Below are positions 1 to 11,128 of a DNA stretch of 64,000 nucleotides, piece by piece. Within the stretch, counting starts at the first letter, position 1. Every line of letters begins with the position of its first letter. Below the pieces are notes generated by a model. It worked only from the letters and a program-made list of their open reading frames with translations. It searched no databases and had not been told where the DNA came from. Location: positions 2,542,001 through 2,606,000 of the forward strand of contig JANATG010000004.1 in NCBI GenBank assembly GCA_029449235.1, given 5' to 3'. Source of the stretch: Linnemannia schmuckeri. Taxonomy: Eukaryota > Mortierellomycota > Mortierellomycetes > Mortierellales > Mortierellaceae. A program made the position numbers and the translations under genes.

Positions 1-929
1 ATGTTCTGTCAATCGGTGCCAAGGAGTTCCCCCCAGACGGTAACCAGTTCGTGAACGGCACTCGGGACACATTTGCGCAAACACTCACCTTTAGCATGGA
101 CACCCATCGCCCACGGGAGAATCCGGTGCAGGTGGATATTGCGACCTATTCACCCTGCTGTCGTTGGCTTGCCTATTCCTTCTCAGGGAACACTTTTCGA
201 TTGCGGGACCTACACAGCACCGAACAGGAGCATGTTCTTCTTGAGCTTGAAGAAGGACCTGGAGGTACAGTCTCGGGGACGGCGTTCTCGCGGACTGGAC
301 AGCAGCTTGCGGTGGGATCATGGAAGGGGATCGTGTGGCTCTTCGATCCCCAAACAAGAGAGCTTCTGATGACCAAAACTTTGGTACAGGAACGAATTTT
401 GGTGGCGACATATTCACCAAACGGTCAACAGCTTGCTCTGGGCACCGACACCTCGGTCTACCTTTGGAACCTTCAGTCGGATGAGCCGAATGTCAAGTTG
501 AGGGGACATGTTGGCTTAGTGTGCTGTATCGCGTACTCACCCTGTGGACAATGGCTCGCATCCGGCAGTGAGGATGAGACAGTTCGACTCTGGCAACGAC
601 AATCGGGAGAGGAAGAAAGTTGGTCTTGTGTCGCGGTGGTCCGTCGATTTTATGGGTCGGTTGAGGATGTCGTTTGGAATCCGATGGTGCCTATGGAGTT
701 TGTGACGACTAGCAAGGATGGATCTGTCAGGCAATGGCGAGTGTCGAGCAACGATAGTGGTGGTGGAGGCATTGTTGTTAAGATGATTTGGGGCTCTAAC
801 CTCAGTCTCCTCTGTGCCGAAAGTATGGTCTTTACGGACGCAATTGGTCTTGGCTCAATGAATCGGAAGTTATTGGTGCAGCGTGGAGCCGTCGACAGTT
901 CTTTGGCCAAGCTGAATGTTGAAGAGTAG
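1..929 (+). CDS. WD40-repeat protein, C-terminal part (5' end outside window)
   Basis: The reading frame is open from base 3 to the TAG at 927-929, so the gene starts before the window. A GTG at 51 is not a start; the frame continues upstream of it. At least five WD-type blades are visible, each ending in a W- or R-containing D strand (for example GIVWLFDP, SVYLWNLQ, TVRLWQRQ, SVRQWRVS) preceded by a YSP-G-QWLASGS-type turn. The last about 60 residues leave the propeller. Such propellers are protein-interaction platforms. In early-diverging fungi, propellers of this style are often the C-terminal sensor of STAND/NACHT NTPases, but no NTPase domain is visible here, so that assignment is inference. 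No intron is needed in the visible part. Confidence 0.85.
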   Translation, partial: VLSIGAKEFPPDGNQFVNGTRDTFAQTLTFSMDTHRPRENPVQVDIATYSPCCRWLAYSFSGNTFRLRDLHSTEQEHVLLELEEGPGGTVSGTAFSRTGQQLAVGSWKGIVWLFDPQTRELLMTKTLVQERILVATYSPNGQQLALGTDTSVYLWNLQSDEPNVKLRGHVGLVCCIAYSPCGQWLASGSEDETVRLWQRQSGEEESWSCVAVVRRFYGSVEDVVWNPMVPMEFVTTSKDGSVRQWRVSSNDSGGGGIVVKMIWGSNLSLLCAESMVFTDAIGLGSMNRKLLVQRGAVDSSLAKLNVEE

Positions 930-1671
930 GTGGATCATATTTTTTTAACCAAAGCGATGTAAAGAAAAAAATCTTACAAAATATAATCATGCGTACGATC
1001 GCGATAAGTTGTTGTAAAAGCGGAAGTTGAAAGGCAGAGCGAAGGATCCATGATGACATCTGAACTCCAAAAGCATACTTTCGTTTTGTTGACAGAGGAT
1101 TTCAATTCGGGTTCTTTAGACGCCGCCCAGCAGTGCCTTCCGTCGACTTCGTAATATATATAATAACCCCTCGTTGGGCACAAAGGTCATGGTCCCCATA
1201 AATCGTACTCTGATCCAAATGTCGAACATTCTTAAAAAGTTCATTTCTCGCTCAAGGTAGTCGTTCTAGTCGTCATTGTTGCGATACTCGGCGTATCCTT
1301 GTCTCAGACAGCGCCGGGTTTAAGGTCCTTGTCTATCACTTGCTGGATGCACAACTCATTCACTTCGTATGCCATCGATCTCCTAGCAGAAAGAGTCGTC
1401 AGAGTGGACAGGTCAACTTCATATTTTGAGACGTTCCTTTCATCTAGCACAATTCAACGACTCCATGTCCTTATTGTCTTTTGATTCAGAGCAGATGATC
1501 GACAGAAATCGGAAAAACTTTTTAACTCTCGTGTTGTGGAATGGTGTTGTTTACATGAATTTCTTGATGGCAAAACAAATAAACAAGGTAAAGATGAGAC
1601 ACTATTCTAATATTGTTAAGGATAGGTGGAGGATTTGCGATGAAGGGCAACAAGCTGCTTTGTTCGAGGCC
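930..1671. other. Intergenic, 742 bp
   Basis: This lies between the WD40 stop and the 3' end of the small secreted-protein gene on the other strand, so the two genes converge. It is AT-rich and includes a short AT run near 1155-1167. I see no ORF of convincing composition, RNA gene or repeat. Confidence 0.6.
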
Positions 1672-2164
1672 TTAGGGAGTTGAAATAGCGGTGTCTATGG
1701 GTTCCTGACAATTTTTTTTGCCGGCAGTTCGGAAACCAAGCGAGTCAAACGTACTCGCTATAATGTCAGTGATTGGATCGGTATGGGAGCCTTCGCCATA
1801 ATCCGCCGTCTTGGGTCCAAGACCATTTGACAACCCGAGAAATTTCAGAGGCTGGTCAAAACCAGCGGTAAAGGGAACGGTAAGACCTTGGAGGAGGCCC
1901 GATGGTCTTCCTAAAAATGCTATCCAGTACGATTTTTGCAGTTAGTGACCATCATCAAGTCTTGTTCTTTTTCATCCTATGGTTTGTTATCTCTTTCAAA
2001 TGGACTACATATTGCTTACCATAACCATCCCTTTTGATGACCTGGACATTGTTGTCAACAGTCATCTCATTAGGCTTTGCATGCTTTGATGTATCGGGAA
2101 CTGGGATCCCTATTGCTGTGAGCACAATTGCAAAGCAGCACATCAAAACTAAATGGTACTTCAT
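1672..2164 (-). CDS. Small secreted protein precursor with dibasic (KR) processing site, two exons
   Basis: I do not recognise the family. Exon 1 (2164-2020) encodes a start MKYHLVLMCC, a hydrophobic signal peptide of about 20 residues, a short propeptide and IKR at residues 43-45. The intron (2019-1920) starts GTAAGC, has a CTAAC branch-like site and ends ATAG. A second in-frame AG lies 9 nt further in. Exon 2 (1919-1672) then stays open for 82 codons to TAA, giving 130 residues in all. The unspliced frame would stop at residue 69. The reading frame joins exactly across the junction, which supports the model. Kex2-type cleavage after KR would release a product of about 85 residues, Gly-rich at its start (DGYG) with one cysteine near the C terminus. 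Secretion and processing are inferred; function is unknown. Confidence 0.6.
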
Positions 2165-3056
2165 ACTGACTTGGGGTCTTGAAAATGGTTTGGAGTATCT
2201 CTTGAGTAAAATGGCTCGAGCAAGGTTGAGGCAAACGGAAAAGGAAGAAACCAGAGGGATATGCTGCTCGAAAGACAACAGTTTGAGATAGATATTTATG
2301 TACCATAAGAAAAAAAAAAAAAAAAAAAAAGTGCCAAAAATTCACGCGCAGATAGAGAAAGGAGGGCAGTGTGAGAAAGTGGGACACAAATTGATCGAGG
2401 ATCAAGGGCAGCAAGGAGATACAAAAAATCTCCCGCAGATGGGAAAGGAAGCGAACAAAAATGGTCAAGGGCAACTTGATTAAGGAGGAGCCACAAAACA
2501 TCAAGGATACACAAGGAAAGGCAGGAGACATCCCCCCCCCCCCCATCGACGGACGGGAAACAAAAGCAAAAGCAATCATGCACGGGCGGAGAAAAGAAGA
2601 CATCATGGACAGAGTAGGAAAGGGGCGGCGCGGGTACGCGTCTAGGGCAGCTTTTTTGTAAGGAGAGACACAAAAAGATCAAGAGCAGAGAGAGAGGAGG
2701 GATGCACACCACCTGGCCTGTAGTGGCCAAGCATTCATAGCGATGTTGCCTTTTGGTCCTTCGACGCCGCCTCTTCTTCTTGTACTAAAGTATAATTCAG
2801 TAAGGATTGGGCTGTAACCTGAGTGGATAGTAAAAACAATCCTTCGGATGACGTCGACGACAAGCGAAGGCTAAATGCCTAGTATGTGAAGTCCGTCCAG
2901 GTGAATTGGCTTATAGACATCGTCCTTTCGAGGGAGTGGGAACAAATTCAATTGTATATTTTCATGCTTTGATCTCATAAAAATCGTATGGTTTGTATTT
3001 ATAAGTTGGAGAGAGGAGGAAGAAGGGTATGAGGGGCAAAGATAACCAAAGAGTGC
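2165..3056. other. Intergenic, 892 bp, with homopolymer tracts
   Basis: This is the 5' side of the small secreted-protein gene and the 3' side of Sec6, both on the minus strand. It contains an A tract at 2310-2330 and a C run near 2532-2544. Around 2330-2710 the plus strand is purine-rich, meaning pyrimidine-rich on the coding strand of the secreted gene, as in other promoters of this window. No further gene is seen. Confidence 0.5.
2310..2330 (+). repeat. Poly(A) tract, 21 nt
   Basis: Uninterrupted A run, a T run on the minus strand, about 150 bp upstream of the small secreted-protein start. It could act as a nucleosome-excluding promoter element, which is inference. Confidence 0.9.
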
Positions 3057-5425
3057 TTACTGCTTGACCTTACTAAAGATAGTGGGCGAGCGTGTAGCAT
3101 CGATAGGATCCTTGTCCTTGAATTTTTCCTTAATGGGATCCATGACTTCCTTGATGCTCGACCGGTCCATGTCATCCCTCCGTCCCAGGATATCCTCCAC
3201 TAGCGAGATCGGCAGGTCGTGGTAAATGCGCTTCATTGAGTAAAAGTTGATGTACGCTGTTCTCTTGGTGCTGCAGGCAAACTTATGCAACTGCTCGATC
3301 GCATCAAAGTCGTCCTCCAGGTCCTTGGGGTTCTTGTAGTCCGCAAAAAAGTTGAACACGGCCGCCCGGTCCTGCTCGAGTCGTTCGGTGCAAACTGGGA
3401 ACTTGAGTCGCGCTCCACGGTTACGGAGGGCGTCCATCTGGGCAATCATCAAGCGCTCCAGCATCCAGTCAATCAGCTTGTTGAACATATAATCATTCAG
3501 ATGCACCCTGAAATCGTCGTTGTAATCCCTGAGTGTCGCCACGATCAGGCCCATTGGATCCTCCTCGTACCAGGTCGATGTGTGAAGTTTGGAGAAGGGG
3601 TCCTTGACATCATTGAACGCCAGATCCAGCAAGGCGTTGGCCCCGTGGGTCGCAACGTCGAAAAAGTCGTCCATGGTCTCGTTCAACAGATCTCGCGCCG
3701 ACTCAAAATTCTTGCGGTTCTTGATCAAGTTCTCCGATTCCATCCTCTGCAGTACAGCATCCGCAAACTCGGCACACTTGATCTGATCGTTCGTTGCTGC
3801 CATGATGTATTCTGCCAGTCCTGGGGGTGTCGTAGACGGTGACTCGATCTGCATCTTCATCTCGGCCGAAATGAGATCCTTCCATCGCTGCTGATAATCC
3901 TTCATGACCTGAATGCACTCCTTGATAACCTGCTCCATGACTGTACTCTGCTGAGAATCGGCCGCCAATGATACTTGCTGGTTGACCATCTCAAACATCA
4001 GACTGGCGGTTTGCATATGATAAAGTTTGTCCGAGTCTGTTGCAGGCGCTGCCGTTCTCTCCGTGAACTCGTTCGACGCCGTGTTCATCATGTTGTTGGT
4101 CCACTTGACAAGGTTGGTCCTGACCAGTTTCAGGTATTCATCCAGCAATCCCTGTTCGTTTCCGTCCAACAGCTGAGGCTCCAGCAACTCTTCTGTGACG
4201 CCCAGCTGGTGGTTCATACTGGCATAGTACTCTCGGACCCAGCGCAGCAGGTGCAAGATACGGCCTCCATCCAGCTCCGGTGAAGTGACAATCTTGTTGA
4301 CGAGTTCGTAGACGTGTCGATGGTACTCGAGGACAAAGAAAGGGAAGATTTTGTAGTTGGAAGGCGAGCGGGGGACGAGATCGTCATAAACCAGTGCCAG
4401 ATCTGGGAAGACAAAGTCGGTCGCTTCCAGGCACTCAATGGGCTCCTTGTCAACACGCTCCATCAAAATGTTGAACTTGCGCGAGACCTCGTCGTGAAGA
4501 ACATCAAAGAACTTGCTCCGCAACGACTTGGCCTCCCTAGGTGGTTTGTCGGACTTTTTGTTACCTAGGCCTTGACGAGATGTCCGACGCTCCGTCTTTG
4601 TCGACACCGACTTGGCGTCCGCAGCCTCCTCGCTCTCGATGATCTTGATGAGACGGACAATGACAGCTCCTTGCTTGTTCTTGATGAGGTCGATCATGTT
4701 GCGCGACAACTCCCACAGATACTCTTCAAACTCCTCGATGAACTGGTCGAGCCGGCCAAAGTACTGCTTGAGCGTGACCTTGACATCTAGAGGCTCGTCC
4801 TTGGCCATGTGCATGGTTGTGTTTCTGAGATTCTCGAGTTTGTAGAGCTGGTAATGGACAAGGAGGAGGTTGGGCGCTGGTCCAAGGATGTTCTTCATAT
4901 CGTCGCGCATCATGCTCTTTATCCTGTCCAGATCCTGATGCAGCTCCTGAAAGTTGTTGACAAGTGTCTGTGTCGCCACGAAGTTTTGGTGGGTTTGTGA
5001 AATCTATGGCACACACAGGACAAAATGATGCATCAACAAGACATGATACAACACTATGAAAATGTCCCGATATCAGAGGATAAGAGCGCGAAGTATGTGA
5101 GTGCGTCCAATACCTTGCGGATACGTGGGTAGTCGGTAATAAGACCCTGAGCATCCTTGCAGAGCGAGTCGATGTTCTTCATGTTGGCACGAATTCCAAG
5201 CACCTGCTCCTTGGTGGTGCCCAGGATGTCGAGTGCCTCCTTGGTTTCCTCCATCTGGTTCTGGACGCCAATCTTGAGCTGTTGGTCAATGATGGTCTTT
5301 TCGCGGATGAGCTTTTGGCGGAGAGCGACGAGGGTGGAGAGGTCGTCTGGGTGTTTGAGCATGGCAGAGATGATGGCGACCTTTGGGTCGGGGGCGATAG
5401 AGATGACGGACTTTGCGTCGACCAT
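3057..5425 (-). CDS. SEC6: Exocyst complex component Sec6 (EXOC3)
   Basis: Sec6 is a subunit of the octameric exocyst, which tethers secretory vesicles to the plasma membrane at growth sites. There are two exons, 5425-5114 (104 codons, phase 0) and 5003-3057, with a 110-nt intron (GTATTG...ATAG); the product is 752 residues, normal for the family. The N-terminal part is a coiled-coil helix (residues about 25-130) continuing through a junction read as YPRIRK-ISQTHQNF, a conserved Sec6 stretch. The rest is the all-helical Sec6 fold, with acidic and amphipathic helices such as YNDDFRVHLNDYMFNKLIDW. The start ATG has a good context (GCCATGG). The gene is divergent from AP-2 sigma across 393 bp. 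It is complete with no odd features; identification is from recalled family sequence. Confidence 0.93.
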
Positions 5426-5818
5426 GGCTGTTGCTGGTTCCTTGTACGGTGCGGGTATGAAGTGCCGGTGTTGATGTCGAAGGGAGCGGTTGGAAGGCGA
5501 AGAAGGCGTGGTTCAAAGAGGAAAAAAGGTGCCAGAAGAAGTGAGCGAGTGAGCGACAGACAGCTTGACTGCGTTTTCATAGCTGAGGGCCGTATGGAAT
5601 TTATCCTTGCAACTGGCTTCGCTTTATCTTTTGCTACTCTCCAGTCAACTCACTCTACCACACCTTCGCCAACAACCATCCACTCCTACTCACCATCCCC
5701 TACCCATTCCTCCCCTCTCTCTCTCGACCACCTCATCTCACTCCCCATAGAAACTCATCAACAACAAATAACCCTCTTCCACTTTCATTTCAAAACACCC
5801 TCGTTTTTCTTCATCCAG
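5426..5818. promoter_or_regulatory. Shared divergent promoter of SEC6 and AP-2 sigma
   Basis: These 393 bp between two divergent start codons must hold both 5' UTRs and promoters. The right half is rich in C/T on the plus strand, typical of the 5' leaders seen elsewhere in this window. No clear TATA box is seen. Both genes serve vesicle traffic (exocytosis and endocytosis), so coordinated expression is plausible but unproven. Confidence 0.55.
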
Positions 5819-6688
5819 ATGGTAAAAATAGCGCACTTACAACCAAACGATCAAACACGACACTGCTGCCAACGACCAAACCCAACTACATTACAACAAT
5901 GACCCAAATTAACCAATGCAACTTCCTCTCCATAGATTCGCTTTATCCTCGTTCAGAACCGCCAGGGCAAGACCCGGCTGTCAAAATGGTATGCCCCATA
6001 CGAGGATGACGAGAAACTAAAGCTCAAGGGTGAGGTCCACCGCCTTGTGGCACCCAGGGACCAGAAATACCAGTCCAACTTTGTCGAGGTAATTTATATT
6101 TAACAAAAGTCGTTGAGCCCTCTCTTGCTGGATGTCCCTCCTTTACTAATTATTACACCTCTCTCCTCCACAACTGCAACGTATGCTCGTTTGCTGCGAA
6201 CCAATTTCCATCACATACATATATCATGTCGATCGGATCCCTTTGCCCTGACGCTTCGTTCCACCTCATGTACTAATTAACTGCCCAACTGAATACACCA
6301 AATTAGTTCCGTAACTTCAAGATCGTCTACCGTCGTTATGCAGGACTTTTCTTTTGTTTGTGCGTCGACGCCAACGACAATGAGCTCGCTTACCTCGAGG
6401 CTATCCACTTCTTTGTCGAGGTTCTCGATGCCTTCTTTGGAAACGTCTGCGAGCTCGATCTCGTCTTCAACTTTTACAAGGTAACCTTGTCCTATCCGCT
6501 AACTATCAGTTGAAATCATCCTTAATATGAGTCCATACAAAAAAAAAAGTCAAGACTGACCATTTGCGCTTGTACTTTTCTTTTAATAGGTCTACTCGAT
6601 TCTGGATGAAGTCTTTCTCGCGGGCGAGATTGAAGAGACCAGCAAAAATGTGGTCCTCACACGACTGGATCATCTCGACAAACTGTGA
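5819..6688 (+). CDS. APS2: AP-2 adaptor complex sigma subunit
   Basis: This is the small (sigma) chain of the AP-2 clathrin adaptor, part of the core that recognises dileucine cargo signals at the plasma membrane. There are four exons: 5819-5821 (ATG only), 5936-6088, 6307-6480 and 6590-6688. They give 142 residues, the usual length for this subunit. Recognisable blocks are IRFILVQNRQGKTRLSKWY at residues 2-20, FRNFKIVYRRYAGLFFC at 53-69, and DLVFNFYKVYSILDE spanning the last junction. The isolated ATG exon is required because the second exon starts directly with the conserved IRF and no other start fits. All junctions are GT...AG and phase 0. The gene converges on CENP-K. Confidence 0.95.
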
Positions 6689-7069
6689 AAACAGGACAAT
6701 TGGACATCGAACGACACCCTACAAACACAACCAGCAGTTGCAGGATTCAGGAAACGATCACAATACCAATCCGAATATCATGAAAATAAACAACACATCC
6801 ACCATCCCGCTTCTCAGTCCAGTGTACTTTGTTGCACCACATGTCGAAGTTGCAACATCACAACCACTCAACGGATTTAAATCATGTTATAAAAAGGACG
6901 ATACTTTTTCACGATTCCAGCCTTATCAAGCCATTTCAAAAATCTCTTATTTTGCTCATCCAAAGAGAGGAGGACGAGGATGAATTGCTCCAATTCTGGA
7001 TATGATACATTAGAAGGATAGCAAAATTAGTGAGAACAAGGACTACGGAATATGAAGAGTTGACGACGC
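6689..7069. other. Intergenic, 381 bp, convergent 3' ends
   Basis: This separates the stops of AP-2 sigma (+) and CENP-K (-) and should hold both 3' UTRs. No separate feature is visible. Confidence 0.6.
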
Positions 7070-8451
7070 TCAAGAGTAGAAATCGATGAGACGAAGTCGT
7101 TGCGAGTCGCGAGGATGTCGTACGGCAACTCCTGCATTGATCAGTTGCTCGACGTGAGGCGGGTAATACTCTCCAGGCACCAGTACCAGATAAGGGTCTG
7201 CAGGTCGACTCACTGACAAATTCATGATATCCTCCAGCACCTGCTTCAAGTCGTACACCGTCGTGTCATCATCCTAAAATTTAAAGGAGAGAAATATGCA
7301 CTGTTAACTAAAAAGCTTTTTCGTCGGCAAGAATTATCGATGCAGTAACGCGCTGTCCATTTCAAAGGCAGAAGGTGCAAACTAACGTAGGGCTGAATGG
7401 GTGGATAATACCGTGCAAGAAACTTGGTCAGTTCACGCATAAGCTCCTGAACCAGAACCTTAGTCTCCATCATCTTTGTCCGTCCCTGTGAACTCTGCTG
7501 GTTCGCAACTGAATCACCCGTCGTCGCAAGATCCTGTCGCCTCGCCTGCAAGGCTCGTCGGATCTCTTTGAGTTCCTTCAGCAACTGTTTCTCTCCTGTC
7601 AGTTCTGCCTGTGTCTCCTCGAGTTCTTGCTTCAAGTGGGGGAGCATGATCGCGTATTCGTGAATCGAGTCGTGAACAGACTGGCGGACACGCAACTTGT
7701 TCACCTCTGGGAGCACTTCAGGGAACACATTCCTGTCTAAAAGTAGCAAAATGCGAGGAAGCAACGAATAGTTGTTGATCAAAGGACGAGTTTGTTGGCG
7801 ACGTTCTGACAAGTACAGTTAATATGATCAATGAGCCCATGGGTCCTTACTGGCTCGGATCTTTTGTTGCTCGGCCTTCAAACGTGCTTCCTCCATCCGC
7901 AAAATCGCCAGTTGCTAAGCACCATAACAAACGTGATCTCTGGTTAGCAAAACTATCTTCCTAGCAGTGTTCTGAGCGCTCTTGGTATGACCAAATGAGT
8001 TTTGATTGTAGTACCTGATCCTGCAGTGAGGTGGCATTCCGCAGTGGTGGTATCGTAGACTGCTGCTTCTTGGCAACTTCCTCTCGCAACTACAAAGTTA
8101 ACCACAGAAATAAAGAGTTCGTGAGTGCGAAGGAAAAGTTGAGACTTGTCACGTCATTACAAACTCATTCACGAAGAGTCCAATTTTATTTGCCTGCTGT
8201 ACCTGATTCAATCTCTCCAGCTTGTCAACACATCGCTCATGCAGAATCTCTCCTGTGGTTCGAAGGGTCTCTTCACGTTTTTTGTAGAATGCAGCATCGC
8301 GTTCGATGACACGCGGTGAGGTGAGATTATCTCCAACATCTGTTGAAGGTATTGGCACTCCTGAGGCTGGCGTATGAAGTTCCTGAGCCTTGTCGAGCCC
8401 TGTTCCTGCTCCTGGTCCTGCCGGTGTTGTTGGTGTGTCCGTGTTGTTCAT
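7070..8451 (-). CDS. CENPK: Inner-kinetochore protein CENP-K / Sim4
   Basis: CENP-K is a member of the constitutive centromere-associated network, partner of CENP-H/I/M, acting at the inner kinetochore. There are five exons: 8451-8203, 8089-8015, 7914-7851, 7805-7387 and 7273-7070, in consistent phase, 336 residues. The N terminus is low complexity (Thr/Pro/Gly). A long charged coiled coil fills about residues 90-240, including LKQELEETQAEL and EKQLLKELKEIRRALQARR. A FLARYYPP motif precedes the last intron. The last about 68 residues carry the family signature DPYLVL...YYPPHVEQLINAGVAVRHP, closely matching the C terminus of human CENP-K as I recall it. It shares a 220-bp promoter with the Acinus-like gene. 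The identification rests mainly on the C-terminal match; exon borders are well supported. Confidence 0.85.
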
Positions 8452-8671
8452 TGTGAACAGAAAGAGGCTCACGTCCAGGTAAAATTGGCGGCGTTCTTTT
8501 GAAGCGGGCTGACTAGTCACCGTAGATTTCCCCATCGCATAAATTTCAACTCCTCTCTCAGCAAACCTCGCCTCTTTCTCTTTGTTCAACTTTCGTACGT
8601 CCTTCAAACTCTCCATTGACGACTTTCCAACAAACAGTAAAACGGCATCATCAACAACAACAAGGAACGCA
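8452..8671. promoter_or_regulatory. Shared divergent promoter of CENP-K and the Acinus-like gene
   Basis: Only 220 bp separate the two start codons, so both 5' UTRs and promoters lie here. There is no clear TATA box. An in-frame extension upstream of 8672 lacks an ATG, so it does not enlarge the right-hand gene. Confidence 0.5.
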
Positions 8672-10645
8672 ATGATCGACCCCAACTCACTCAAGGTGAC
8701 AGAGCTTAAGGCAGAGCTGACAGCACGCGGATTGTCAACTAAGGGCGTCAAGAAGGACCTGGTCGCACGGTTGGAGGAGGCCCTGGCAAACGATGGCATC
8801 ACTACAGGCTCCGCCACCGAACCTGACGTCGCTCCCAAGGATACCGACATGGACCTCCCTACAAACAACAATAAGGACGATCACGCGCCCAGTTCCGAAC
8901 AAGGGACACCAACAACACAAGAGGAAGCAAAGGAAATTGCACAGATCGCCCCACCTGTCGCCGAGCCTATTGCTGCTCCTGCCGAAACTGATATCATCAT
9001 GGCGCCAGCCCCAGTTCCTGCTCCAGCATCCTCCACAAAGCCAGCATCATCGATCGAAGGGGTTCAGGCTTCAACTACTGCGACTATTACACCCGATCCA
9101 GCTGCAGGGATCTCTACACTGTCACAGGAAGGGTTGATCGACACAACTATGAGCAACGCCCTACCTGCAGATCAGTCGACCGAGTCAAAGAAGCGATCCC
9201 TAGACACCGACGACACCACGACAGCCAGCAGCAGCAGTAATGGAGACTCAACCTCGGGAACAAAGGAGACCCCAGCAAAGAAACAGAAGGCGATCGCGAT
9301 CAATCGGGATGGAAACGAGCAGATCATTGCAGCAGCCAAGGAGTCTTTGGAGGCCGATGCTCGTCGACGCAGTGCAGCACCTTCCCCTTCACCAGCACCA
9401 TCAGCACTTCCAGGACGAACCCTATCAGCGAGCACTATTGCAACAGTCGCAGAAGTGACAACACCACCAGCCGCAACAACAGATTCGGAGGCGGCTGATA
9501 GCGCTACAACGGGATCACCACCAGGACCGCGATCACCGTCCGACGACAAGAAGGTCGGAGGAACGGAGCGGAGGGATGTCAGATCGCAATTTCAGAGGTC
9601 TATCCAGTTGGCGGCTCAGGATCGCAAGGCGGAGATTACATCAAAGTCTTCCACTGTTTCACCTACCACCACGAGCGCGTCTGTCGTTCTTCCCGAGTCA
9701 GCATCAGTAAAAGGTACACCTCAACAAGGTCAGACTGTCTTTGGATGCATTTTGGGTGTTACACAGCGAACTAACACGTCGCCTTAAATTTTTTTTACTA
9801 TTATATCTATTAGCGGCTGCAGAAGATCCTAATCCTGCAACCAAGCGCGCATTGACAATCACCAATTTCGTCCGCCCCCTGGTCATTTCTCAAGTCAAGA
9901 GAATGCTCTCTGAATACGGCGAGATCGAGACCCTGTGGCTGGACAGTATCAAGACACACTGCTACGTGATCGTGAGTTGTACAAACGATTGATCTTCCCT
10001 TACTCCTCGTGGACGTATTTTGTTGAAGTTTGCCACTTTCCTTACTATTTTTTGTATCTAACGCGATGCATTCTTGCCACCTCTACCATACAACCATAGT
10101 TCAAGGAAGCAGCGGAGGCAGAAAAGGCATACAATCACACTAATGACGTAGTGTTTCCTCAGGAGACAGGCAAGCCCTTAAAACCTTATTTCATCACAGC
10201 AGAAGCAGCACGCAACAGCATTGCGGCAGCAGAGTTGGCACAAAAGGCCGGCAAGAAGCCTGTCATTTACACAGGAAAGGAGCACATCGCACCCGCCACA
10301 CCCGCCGCTTCTGCGAGACCTAGGGCAGAGGTCAAGTCAAAAACGCCTATCGTTGTCCAACGAGACGCAGCAGGAGGTATGATTCTCCCCCTTTTTTGAT
10401 TCTGCACTTCATAGTCGACTGTGCGCTTGTGGAATGACTTGCTCTAACACTTTTTTTTTGTACATTCTTCGACAATAATAGTCATTTTCAAACGGCCGCA
10501 AGTGCAGGTCGTGCAGCCCACGGAGTTATTCAAAATGACCAAGGCAAAGCCGATGCTGTACTACAAGGCCGTCAAGGAACCCCCTGCACCAGCTGCACCC
10601 AAGGAGACTGATGTCCCTGCTCCCGAAGTCGCCGAGGCCAACTAA
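8672..10645 (+). CDS. ACIN1: Acinus-like SAP / RNPS1-SAP18-binding protein
   Basis: This is a likely scaffold of the ASAP complex (Acinus, RNPS1, SAP18), which works with the exon-junction complex in splicing. There are four exons: 8672-9713, 9814-9971, 10100-10376 and 10482-10645, giving 546 residues. Residues about 4-38 form a SAP nucleic-acid-binding motif (SLKVTELKAELTARGL...KKDLVARLEE). Residues about 45-345 are disordered, rich in Ala, Thr, Ser and Pro. Residues about 358-430 are an RRM-like domain (ALTITNFVRPL, LDSIKTHCYVIFKEA). The RSB motif follows at about 505-520 (PTELFKMTKAKPMLYY), where Acinus grips RNPS1 and SAP18. SAP, then RRM, then RSB is the diagnostic order. The start ATG places the SAP motif at the very N terminus. 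It converges on eL32. Confidence 0.88.
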
Positions 10646-11128
10646 ACATACAGATACAAATTTGAGTTTTTCGCGCTCCACAACAAAATATGAAGAAAGG
10701 CATCTCACGCGACACGTTTTTCTTTTTTTTTTTTTTTGTTTTTCGCGGCGGTCGGATATTGGTTAATTTGCTCTTACATCAGAGCAGGCCAAAGGATTCA
10801 GACATGAAATAGAACATGTTCTATCGATCAAGAAAAGGGAAGAGGAAGCAGGAAGGGTGGTTGAAAAAAAGGAGACAGCACCATCTTTTTTCTTCTTTAT
10901 TTTTTGCGTTCTTTTCGTTCTTTTTTGTCTTTCCTTTGGCTTTAGTTTGTCGAGTGGGTTGGCGTCCCAGAAATCCTGAAATAAAAAACAATAGGGTTAT
11001 GATTGTCGTAAAATATCCTGATTTCCATGAGGTGAACGCCTCCCTCTCTTCAAACGACCAAAAGAAAATCCCGAAAAAGAAAACGCCTCCAACAAAGATG
11101 TATCGATTAAGAAGAGAAAACACCGGAT
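10646..11128. other. Intergenic, 483 bp, convergent 3' ends
   Basis: This lies between the Acinus-like stop (+) and the eL32 stop (-). It holds T and A tracts (for example 10722-10737) consistent with 3' UTRs on both strands. No gene is seen. Confidence 0.6.

Noticed and set aside
9172..9549. Minus-strand frame opposite the Acinus-like gene
   Set aside because: Shadow of the well-supported plus-strand exon.
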